In this document: piece by piece, positions 25,301 through 37,300 of the stretch
Numbering within the stretch: position 1 is the stretch's first letter
Layout: each line of letters opens with the position of its first letter
DNA from: Antedon bifida
Lineage: Eukaryota > Echinodermata > Crinoidea > Comatulida > Antedonidae
DNA length: 64,000 nucleotides
NCBI GenBank assembly: GCA_963402885.1
Contig: OY727099.1
Coordinates: 14,620,001-14,684,000 of the forward strand
Direction of reading: 5' to 3'
Notes under the pieces: model-generated
Told to the model about the DNA's origin: nothing
The model's database searches: none
What the model saw: only the letters and a program-made list of their open reading frames with translations
Program-made: the position numbers and the translations under genes

Positions 25301-28300
25301 GACAATTTGATCTCGGGAGTAGGGGAGGATTGAGTGTTTTTGAGTTTATAAAATAAAGTTAGAGTTCAAACAAATTTGTTTATTCGTACTGTTTTATTAT
25401 TTTGCTATGATTTACTGAACGGAATAGTTGAGGTGAGTTGCTATTTTCAAGTGCCTAAATTAAGATTAGTAATAGTAACCCACTACTCTAATAGTAATCC
25501 CCCTTCTAATAGTAACCAACCCTAAAAAACAATCAAAGAATAATAACCCAGGGTTACAATTAGAGGATTTACGGTATACTTTACGCATACTGACTGCCGT
25601 GCACTGGTCTAAACAATATAGGTACGCGGTCCAATAGGGTCTGGCGGTGTCCTTTGTACGAATCGTTCGTGCACCAGCTCACTGTATGAGTACAATACAC
25701 GCGTCAATATCATGTTACATTCCAGGGATTTCAGGTGAAAATCGGCAATTCATTTGCAACTCTTGGAAATTTACCGACACGTATCGCTCGACGTACGCTC
25801 ATACAGCGAAGAATGTATCGAGTTATTCACGAACGAGATTAGTAAAGTAAATGTTAAGAAATCAAAACAAAAAAAACAAATAATAATGTAACAAACAATA
25901 TTGTTTAGCTCGTACAGTACAATTTTGTACTGTGTGCGGCACGTATTTGGAGGATTTTCAGAGATGAGGGTGAGGTATTGGGTATGTCGGGGATGGGGGT
26001 TCGCAGTCGGTTAAGGGGGGGGGGGGGGGGGTTCGCTGTAAAGGGGGGGGGGGGGATTGGTTCGCCCGAACCATAAAAACCCCCCTGGCTACGGGCCTGA
26101 ACCTACATTTTTCACCGTCTAGCCATACCATTTGTTATCATTTCATTCAATTCATTATCAAGTGAAAGCGTTTGTATTAGTTTTTTTAACGTCTTAGTAA
26201 CGCATATGTCATTGTTATTTCTTGGTATATTACATTTGTCGAAGATGCTCTCCGTTGAATAATATCATGAGAGCGTGTCACGTATTCTTGCTTTTTTTAA
26301 CTGTTCACTTATACGTACTTATGTTTATTTCTATGGACCAGAGATTCTGAATTATTAGTTTTTCTGTTAGACAAAGTTGTTAAGATTCAAGGCAACGAAT
26401 GTTGTGAAGATGATGAAGACAATATTGTTGAATCGAAAGAAGACAGGACGAGACAGCAAGTCGCAAGCGAACGTAGTGTTTTAGCGGATAGCAAGAAAAC
26501 AAACTTTGGAAAAGAAAGTTCTCCAAAGGAGGTTTCGCAAAAAGTAAGCTTTTAATTATGGTTTCAAGGTGATCAGATAAAAGTAGTTAGGATGATAATA
26601 AACAAGATGAAAACATAGGATAATGGATCTCGCCGAAACAAAAAGCACCGTAAAAAGAAAGCTTACCGACTCGGCCTACTGCAGTCACCCAAACTCCATA
26701 GCTGACGTAGACAGCTGGAAACGTAACAAAGTGTTTCAACAAGAGAACTAATATCGATAGTTCTTGAAAGCACTGTAAGTTGACATGCCTCTCGTGGCAT
26801 TCTCCAATGGCTTCCAGATTGCAAATTGTAATACTTTAATTGAAAAATAAAAATACTGTATTGAAATAACTTATTTTGATTGTGATTGTGATTTCAAAGT
26901 TTGCAGAAAACGTAGGTAGTGTAGATCGTCTAAGCGATGGAAATAATTCAAAAGAAGATGCTCATGAATCTCAAAATAGTAAAAATGATGACAAGAATGA
27001 AGCGAACTTACCAATAACGGATGTCGAAAATAGGCCTACAAGAGCTGTCATACCTGCTCCTTCAAAAGTAAGTTATCATTAGTCAATTGTTTTAACGAGC
27101 ACCTTGACCTTAATTGACAATGACCTGTTTCCAATCATTATATTTCAATTTAAGTGGTCGTTTCAAGAGAACTAATATCGATAGTTCTTGAAAGCACTGT
27201 AAGTTGACATGCCTCTCGTGGCATTCTCCAATGGCTTCCAGATTGCAAATTGTGATACTTTAATTGAAAAATAAAAATATTGTATTGAAATAACTTATTT
27301 TGATTGTGATTGTGATTTCAAAGTTTGCAGAAAACGTAGGTAGTGTAGATCGTGTAAGCGATGGAAATAATTCAAAAGAAGATGCTCATGAATCTCAAAA
27401 TAGTAAAAATGATGACAAGAATGAAGCGAACTTACCAATAACGGATGTCGAAAATAGGCCTACAAGAGCTGTCATACCTGCTCCTTCAAAAGTAAGTTAT
27501 CATTAGTCAATTGTTTTAACGAGCACCTTGACCTTAATTGTCGATGACCTGTTTCCAATCATTATATTTCAATTTCAATTTAAGTGGTCGTTTCAAGAGA
27601 ACTAATATCGATAGTTCTTGAAAGCACTGTAAGTTGACATGCCTCTCGTGGCATTCTCCAATGGCTTCCAGATTGCAAATTGTGATACTTTAATTGAAAA
27701 ATAAAAATACTGTATTGAAATAACTTATTTTGATTGTGATTGTGATTTCAAAGTTTGCAGAAAACGTTGGTAGTGTAGATCGTGTAAGCGATGGAAATAA
27801 TTCAAAAGAAGATGCTCATGAATCTCAAAATAGTAAAAATGATGAAAAGAATGAAGCGAACTTAACAATAACGAATGTCGAAAATAGGCCTACAAGAGCT
27901 GTCATACCTGCTCCTTCAAAAGTAAGTTATCATTAGTCAATTGTTTTAACGAGCACCTTGACCTTAATTGAACATGACCCGTTTCCAATCATTATATTTC
28001 AATTTCAATTTAAGTGGTCGTTTCATAAGGCATACAGTAGAACTCCTCCTTTGGGATGCCCTTGTCAGGGACACCTCTATTAAGAGGACATTACTGTGTG
28101 CAAATGAGGCACAATATATGCCTTATCACACAAAATAATTACGGATTATGAAATCGCTGCACATAGGTTTGCACTAATTTGAACAAAAATTTAAACTTAA
28201 AAACCCTAATTTTATTTTAAGAAACAATGTCCTCCTGGCCCGGCCATTCAAATTATAAAATCTATTTTATTTTTAAACATACAGTACAGGTGTTTTTTTT

Positions 28301-31300
28301 TTTGCATAAACTTTATAATAAGTAAATTACAAAAGATTTTTTTATGAATGTCATTGTTTACAAACATATTTTTTTAACATGTGCACCTATACATTTAAAT
28401 CAGATACATTTTTTCTGATGTTTTTATAAAAAGGACAATAAAAAAAAAACGAGATATAGGGTTTATTTTATGTATTTTAATTGTGCGTTTTAATGTTACA
28501 GAACTTTCAAACCAAAATACAAAACGGAGATTGTAAACAGTTTAGAGATGGCTATCCCGTAAGAAGTATTTAGATCATTTTTTTGTTTTTTTTGTTTGTT
28601 GTACGGTATTTCATGAGTGTTCAATTTAAAACCACTAGTTGTGTCTCAAGGTGTTGGAATTGGAAAAACAAATTTTGTTTTTTTAAGCAACTCTTAAAAT
28701 GTTTGGTACTCGGTGTACATAAATTATATTTATATAGTACTGTATTTTTTGCTCCCTACACACGGAGTATAAAATGTAATACAATGTATTGTTATTCAAA
28801 AGAATATGAGGAGTGAAGATAATGAAGCCCTTAACGACAATTGGCTTTTCTACCAGAATGAGATTAAATTCAAACCAGAAGGTACGTATAATGTGCTTTC
28901 TGTTTGGTAATAACGATAGGCTTATACATAACGAGATACGCTTCTTTTTCTGCAACAACAAAGATCAAATTGATACGATCTCTTTAGTATGAATTCCACC
29001 AAGCGGAATTGCAAGTTATGTGTTTCACTAACTCTAACTGTTTATACCTTATAATATACGGTAATATATATTATAATGTTGCGGTAACAGATATTAATTT
29101 CTCACTTATATAGGTGAGAATATTGATGTAATTCATGAGAAGTGGAAAGGAAATTATGACGTACTAGAGTACAATCATAATTACATACAATGGTACGATG
29201 TTTTGCCAGCACATTAATTGTGATTATTATCAGCAACATTTATCACTAATTTTCCTGTAAACCGTAGTGTACAGTTTTGTTTTTTAATTTATGTCTTTAG
29301 GCACATTAGGCCAAGGATTACCAATAGTAAATTAATCACTGGCCCTACCAGATCGGTGGTAAACCCCTTGTTACAGGGGCTACTTTGTGAACCAATTCAC
29401 CGGGGTAACCCCCTACTCGTCTCGAATGATGGGTTGTTTCAAGTGTAAACATGGCGTAGGACTTATCCGAGAAGACTTTTTCCACTACCATGCCGTTAAT
29501 GCGGGCTCTTTGGTACGGTAAACGGCGCCCATTCCTTAAAAGCTCAACCATTTTGACTCGCTTACATTGAGACCTTCTCTCAAGCCTCTTCGTGTTGTTT
29601 GAACCCACGCTGTGTTTAAATCACTTGATGTACAAGACTTTGGATTATGGCCTCATATTATAATAAAAAAGAAAGAGGATATTGTCAAAAAGGACAATAA
29701 TTAATTACCGTAATAATCAATACTCAATATTTTTCTGTTTTTTCAAAGGTTGTTCCCAATAAGAGAAAAGGGAGTAAATTGGTATTCGCAAGTTCTACAG
29801 CTTCACGAAGCAAAGGTAGGGCCTACGTGCTTTTGTTGTGAATGCACTTTTTTAAAAAATAACAATAGGCCTAATAGATGTAAAGTGACTTCAGATAACT
29901 GAACCAAAATATATATCTTCTAGAAAAATTAAGTTACTTAGATGTTGAATTGAAAAGAAAAAAAAGAAAAAGAAAAGAAAAAAAAAAGCCCCTCTATTTG
30001 GTCTGCAAAAGTAATCTCTAAAAGAAGCCCATCTCGAAATCAAGCCCACTGGGCTTCTTTTCAAGATAGACTATTTTGCATATCAAAGGAACAAGACAAT
30101 ACCAGATTTTGTGATGCAGATATAATGTATGATCTAGTTTTATCATACATTCATTTCAATTTAAAATGTTATTTTGACAGGAAATTGGCAGGCAGTATTG
30201 TAGTAGCAATTATTAAAAAATATATATACAGTATTTATAAAAATATATAATAATATATAACAAAATTTACAACATTCATTCGAAAAGAAGCCCCTGTTGA
30301 GCCGTGAAATGTGCAAAAAGTCACAAATGTACAAACAACCACATTTGTACAAATATGGCACCCTCAAATGTGCAAATCTGTAAAAATGTATAATCCACTA
30401 ATGTGCAAACATCACGCCGTCAAATGTAAAAACGAAAAGTTTTGACGTTAAATGTGCAAATAAAATTTTACAAATGTGCGAATCGTTTATTTCAACCAAA
30501 ATCATTTATGAAAAATGATAATCTAATTCCTATAGTCACGAGTTTTTCTAACAATGTTTTCAAGATATAGCCACTTACATTTTTAATTGTAGTACAGGCT
30601 GAATAATCTGTTATTCTGTTAAAACCACACAATGATGTCTGGGGATGCAGGACTGACACGTGGTCGCTGCTTGCTGGAGAGGGTAATCCATACTGTTAAC
30701 CTGAAGTCCCTTATAGTTGTCAACACATTTTGCCTTTAAATGTGCAAACAACCACATATGTGCAAACATGGCAAAACACAACAAACAACTTTTCGTTTTT
30801 ATATTTAACAGCTTGATGTTTGCACATAAGTGAATTATGGATTTTTACAGATTTGCACATTTGAGGGTGCCGTGTTTGCACAAATGTGGTTTTTGCATAT
30901 TTGAGGGCAATATGGTTATTTGCACAAATGTGACTTTTTGCATATTTCACGGCTCAACACTATCAACATTACCACAACAGAGGTCGACACACGTATAGTG
31001 AGTTGGACACTCTCATAATATTCCTGGAATGAAAGAGATACAATCCCACATAATGAATTTAGCCGCATGAGGTTAATTTTTTTCTGCTTCAAACTTGCTG
31101 CAATAATATTTTCCAAAAAAAATTGCTAAACCCCGCAAACCTCCAAAAAATATAGAAAACCCCATCGAATCAACATAAAAGTGTAGTGTGCTACATGATA
31201 TATCAATTAAAACAAAGGTACAGTTTTGTTGTTAACTGCTTATTTTTGGGGTAAGACATCATTTTTGACCATTGAACACTAAACTCTAACATATGAAGCC

Positions 31301-34300
31301 TAAAATGTCATGATTGTGCCCAAACTTAACATGTCTTTGATCTCCTCCCCGTTGACGACGAACATGGCAACACCATTGTGTCGTCATCACACGAACTGCC
31401 GAATCGCCTACATATGGTGTTGTAGATCCGCCACGAATTTATTTTCGTGAAGCATAATGTCACTATTCTATCAAAACCTCCACAAAACATAGTTCTAAAA
31501 AGGAATTTGTTTTTGAATTTTTTTTTGTAAATGCATAATGAATTGAATAAATACCACAGATATCAGTAAAATATAAATACTAATAAAATAAAATACTTTG
31601 AATTATTTCAACGAGGTTTTGTCATGGTTTTGTAAGACATTTCTAGGAAATCCATTCAAAAATCCAAGTGCTGTATTTAGGCTATATTACATTTATTGAA
31701 GAAATTATTCTTTTATGACAGAGAATTCAAAAGGATCCGGCTGCCCGCAAGAGATTTATCAATAGCTTGGAAATGATGTTGGGATTTTACGGCATTATAA
31801 TTAAATTGATAAAAGGTTCCTATAAACTGTGTAGATCTGAAGATTTTGAAAGCAGATTTAGACATCTTAACCGGTAAGTTCTGTTTCTCCGTATTTATGT
31901 AGTAATAATATATTATTATTTATGATGATGTGACTTATTCGTAACAAGCTCTTTGACTTTTCATTTCAACCACTATGTAAAGCGCCGCTGATTATGAGTT
32001 TATCATAGAAAATGTGCGCTAAGTGGTAATGTTAATTTTACTATTATGAGGATCTTTAATTATTTTTCATTAAATTGTAATGAAATAAAATTGAAAATAA
32101 AATAAACAATATGAATGTGAATGGAAATATAAATATAACCCTAACCATCTTACGGTTTCACACGAAATAACGAAATAGTTTGTTTAAAAAGAAAATATTT
32201 CGTATACTTATAACAGAGAATGGTGATTGTAGGTAAGTGTTATACTGCATTGATAGCATAACATTTAAATACATTAACCAAAATAGTGGCCGGCAGTCTA
32301 TGAACATGCAATATAACTGAAAACTATTTATTCTTACAGTTCCTCTCATAATTACCTTCGAATTACACGTATTTTTAAATCTATGTGTGAGTTGGGATTT
32401 GAAGAGATGCAGCAGCCATTGATTTTATTTTTCTACAATGAAATATTTGAAACGAAAGAATTGAAATCATCCGTTAAACGTAGCTTTTTGACATACTGGC
32501 TTCAAACTATAAAAAATGATAATCTGAGGCTTTATATCGAAGAAAAATCTGACTCCAGTGAGTGGTCCAATCCATTTAGTGATGATTGTCTTATGTTGCC
32601 GCTATCATTTGCTGACATTAAAAAGGATGAAGACCAAAAACAGTACAATAATCAAGAGAGAGACACAAATGCGGAGTGCGAAAAGGATGACGAGAGCGAA
32701 AAAGTAAAAGGTGATTAGAACATGTACTGCATAATTTAATGCAATGCATTAACTGACTTATTCTATTTACAATACATTAATTGTAAAAAACATAGGCAGT
32801 TACTTGAAAATACTAGTTGTCCATGGCGTATCCGGATATTCACCCCCTGGACATTTACCCCCCGGAAAACTACCCCCCGGACAACCACCACCTGGACAAC
32901 TACCCCCTTAGGACAACTACCCCTTTAGGACAACTACCCCCGGACAAATACCCCCCGGACAACTACCCCCTTAGGACAACAACCCCCTTAGGACAACTAC
33001 CCCCTGGACAACTACCACCCGGACAATTACCCCCTAGGAACAACCTGACTCTGCAACAGTGTATAATAGGTAGTTGACCGGGGGGTAGTTATCCTAAGGG
33101 GGTAGTTGTCCTAAGGGGGTAGTTGTCCGGGGGGTAGTTGTCCGGGGGGTTGTTATCCTAAGGGGGTAGTTGTCCTAAGGGGGTAGTTGTCCTAAGGGGG
33201 TAGTTGTCCGGGGAGTAGTTGTCCGGGGGGTAGTTGTCCTAAGGGGGTAGTTGTCCGGGTGGTAAACATCCGGGGGGTAACTGTCTAGGGGGTAGGTGTC
33301 CTAGAACCGTCCATGGATATAGTATTGTATATTTCTTCAATGATTTTAACAATATTCATGTACTACTAAATCAGTTACACAATTTGTTGTTTTGAAAATA
33401 TCAGATTCAACTCCTGTTCATGATGATAATGATGATGATCAAGGTATAAACACGAGAGGGCAAGACGAAAGAGCCGACGAGACCGAAAATACAAAAGGTG
33501 AAGTGAATTGCGCCACATACTTACAATACATTAATTGTAAAAAACATAGGCATTTACTAGAAAATACTAGTTGTCCATGAATATAGTATTGTATATTTCT
33601 TCAATGATTTTACAATATTTATGTACTACTAAATCAGTTACACAATTTTTTGTTTTAAAAATATCAGATTCAACTCCTGTTCATGATGATAATAATGATG
33701 ATCAAGGTATAAACACGAGAGGGCAAGACGAAAGAGCCGACGAGACCGAAAATACAAAAGGTGAAGTGAATTGCGCCACATACTTACAATACATTAATTG
33801 TAAAAAACATAGGCATTTACTAGAAAATACTAGTTGTCCATGGATATAGTATTGTATATTTCTGTAATGATTTGAACAATATTTATGTACTACTAAATCA
33901 GTTACACAATTTGTTGTTTTGAAAATATCAGATTCAACTCCTGTTCATGAAGATAATAATGATGATCAAGGTATAAACACGAGAGGGCAAGACGAAAGAG
34001 CCGACGAGACCGAAAATACAAAAGGTGAAGTGAATTGCGCCACATACTTACAATACATTAATTGTAAAAAACATAGGCATTTACTAGAAAATACTAGTTG
34101 TCCATGGATATAGTATTGTATATTTCTGTAATGATTTGAACAATATTTATGTACTACTAAATCAGTTACACAATTTGTTGTTTTGGAAATATCAGATTCA
34201 ACTCCTGTTCATGATGATAATGATGATGATCAAGGTATAAACCTGAGAGTTCAAGACGAAAGAGCCGACGAGACCGAAAATACAAAAGGTGAAGTGAAAT

Positions 34301-37300
34301 GCGCCACATAGGCTACAGTACTCCAATATTAATCATAACATCGACTCAAAAAACATTCTCCTTAACAAGTAAAGTATAATGTATTTCAATTTTTGAGTTT
34401 AATTTTCGCATCACACGTGTTATTTTGTCTCGTTTCAACGATTAGGCCTAAAGATATATTTATTCGATTGCACGGTCAGCGTTTGGTAAACGTTGTAGGC
34501 CTACAATGTTTTCGCGGTTAAAATCCAACCTTTAAACTCATAAACATTCATTGTATAATATAAAAATGTATTGTATTACATATTGCAAACGAACATAAAT
34601 GGTGTTTTTTTTCGAATTTTGTACTGTATATAGGGGATTGTGGTCTGGTCAAGTTTTTTTCTAGAATTTGCAGAAACATTGCTGGTAAGAATATTATCTT
34701 TTTAAAAATAGAATATATAGTGGCCTTATAAGGCCGATATTCCACTAGGCGATTTTTTTCGCGCGAATCGTAAGCGTCAGTTTATATCCATGCGTTTCTC
34801 TCTTTCAAATCCCTCTCTACGCATGCGTATAACTATAAGCTATTACTAATATGTATGGCCTGGTTTCTCAATCAATCAAAATCAACATTTATTTCCAAAA
34901 AGGTGGCGTTACCAAAAAAGCAAAAGCTTGTGTCAGGGACGCCAAAACACTTAATGTCCAAAAACGTTAATTGGTTCCTCACACAAACTAAAAACAACTA
35001 CTAATAGCATAAATCTCAACATTGAAAATACTTCTATCAGCTCTGTCACATCTTACAAACACCTTGGAATTATAATTGATAACACTCTTACTTGGAAATC
35101 GCACACTTCTGCTTTATGTAAAAAACTAAACTCAACTAACTTCCTTCTTGCTCGCACCTCTAAATTTGTCAACCAGTCGACATGTCTTCTCCTCTATAAT
35201 GCTTTATTTCTTTCCCGCTTTGATTACTGCTGCTCAGTCTGGGGTTCTAACTCTAATACTAACCTCTCTAGTAAACTACAAAAAATCCAAAACAGAGCCC
35301 TACGCATTATTCTCAAACTTAATCCTATGTCACACCTCTCTGATGATCACTTTAGACTAGCCCATACCATTCCTCTTCAGAAAAGACTCCACTACCAACT
35401 TGGTTGTCTTACTTTCAAAACCCTAAATCTTCTTGCTCCTCAAGGCTTATGCCATCTCCTCACTAAAATTACGGCCAATGGGAGAATGACCACTCGTCAA
35501 ATCTCAAAAGGAAATCTTCACATTCCTAAACCTACTCTTGAAATTTTCAAACTCTCTTTCAGTTACAAGGCCCCTCATTTCTACAATGATCTTCCTCTAT
35601 CTATCCGCAATTCCTTATCCTTTTCCTCTTTCAAAACTAGACTTATGACTTTTCTCAAAACTGTGTAATCCTTTTCCAGATTTTAATTGTAAAATAGTAG
35701 ATCTAAATTTTTATTTATATATATATATTTTATATTTTGCTTAATTTAACATTTCAGTTATTTTCTATTTTTCAAATGTTCTTGTTATTTTTAGTCTTTT
35801 GTAATTAATTTTATTTTTTTTCTTTTACTTTTCTGTTCTTGTTGTTTTTTGTATATTGTATCTGTTCTGAGGGTCACAAATGATCAGCAAATGCTGGATG
35901 GATCACCCTCATTAAATATGGTTAAAATAAAAAAAAATGAAAAAATAAATAAAACATTCAAAAGCAGAACATATAAAATAAGACACAGAAATGAAAATAA
36001 CAATAAAACGAAAAGCTCTTGGTTTTACCTTTTGTTTTTAATTTTTGGAACTTTGCCACTTTCAAAACTATAAGAAATTTATTATCATTTTTTTAGACAC
36101 TTCTTTCTTTTCCAGTCTGTTCCAAACTATTTGTATATTGAAAGAAATGTTTTTTTATTGTTATTTTGATTTGATTGATCGGATTACATATCCATAGCCA
36201 ACAAATTCGCCTAGTTAAAATCATCTTAAGAGATCATGAATTCGTTTCCGACATAATGTTACCTATGGTTTTAGAGTAGGCCAATTAGATGTGGATGCAA
36301 AAACACCTCAATTAGGCAGTTATGACGTATTAAAATATATTTGTAAATGTCCCTTTAATTGAATTTAAATTAAGAAGTATGTACTGCTTACTATTCCTTT
36401 AGGTTATCGACGTAAGCGTTCTTGCGCAACTAGTTTATTTTAAGTATCAGAGAGGGAGTATCAATTTGATCTATGTTGCGCGTGCCTACAAGATTGAGAT
36501 GTAGTAGGCCTACTGTCGCGGCCGTACTACACCATCCAATCAAAACCCCAGTGGTCTAATGGTTAGAATATTTGCATCAAGCAGAAGTTTCCGAGATCGA
36601 ATCTCGACTGGGCGGCTTTTTTCATTCTTACCTATTTACGGTTTTAGATTTAATTAATCAATTCTCAGTATATCAAATGTTTTCATACAAGAACTTTAGT
36701 ATCCAAATATACTATTGTCCTCCACAATTCTCAAAAGAAAATTGATTAAGCCATAAAGAGAATTGGATTTAAAATTAAATAGTAATTTGACTTATTTACG
36801 TACGTTCTTAAGCACTAACAGCATTAATGACTGTTAATTCATTGTAATATTACTGTATTATTGCTTTCAGGAAAATTAAATAGCAATTGGTTATGTCCGT
36901 TGTGTTTGTGTTCTGGTCTATTCGGTAGGTATCATCGACCTTTTTGTGAAAACGTATTCAAACTATTCAATACCCGGTCTGCTTCAAAGTGACTGCCATC
37001 TGAACACTTTTCCATATGTTGACAACCAGTGGGTGTAGGTAACTTTGGTGTCATATTACTCAAAAGACCAATATTTATATTCACTCTAATGGAAAAATGA
37101 CCGGAAATGCCTGTTTTGACCGCCTACATAGCAAAATTGGTGTCAAAATACTCAAAAGACGTCTATTTATATTCACTCTAATAATGGTAAAGTTTCAGTA
37201 AGAATGACTAGAAATGCTTGTTTTGACCGTATTGTTTACTTACATCTACTAGTTGTCAACATATGGTAAATATTGTTAAGGTGGCAGCCATTTTGTAAAA

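Larger units (their letters stand above)
17748..25304 (+). mobile_element. Gmr1-type Ty3/gypsy LTR retrotransposon, looks whole
   Basis: This is a 7.56-kb element inserted in the sense orientation in OGFR intron 1. The two LTRs (17748-19066 and 23987-25304) differ at only a few positions, under about 0.5%, so the insertion is recent. A perfect 5-bp target duplication, ATTTG, flanks it (17743-17747, 25305-25309). The primer site TGGGGGCTCGTCCGGGA (19071-19087) matches the tRNA-Pro type, and a purine tract AGAGGGGAGTAAA (23974-23986) precedes the 3' LTR. One open gag-pol frame fills the interior, with no evident breaks and no envelope gene. Integrase comes before reverse transcriptase, the hallmark of the Gmr1 group described in deuterostomes. 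Confidence 0.95.

Noticed and set aside
25305-25450. Extension of the 3' LTR past 25304
   Set aside because: The TA-rich text with AATAAA looked LTR-like, but it is absent after the 5' LTR, and the perfect ATTTG duplication fixes the border.
32817-33077. Pro/Tyr-rich 86-codon frame
   Set aside because: It lies wholly inside foldback copy 2 and reflects the C-rich module period.
34289-34310. TAG after the fourth 93-bp exon as the OGFR stop
   Set aside because: Possible, but the donor AAAAG/GTGAAG is kept and two later exons fit phase 1 with a poly(A) signal. I kept it as an alternative only.
36545-36621. Functional tRNA-Glu gene
   Set aside because: The anticodon loop and acceptor stem do not form properly; a pseudogene or SINE head is likelier.
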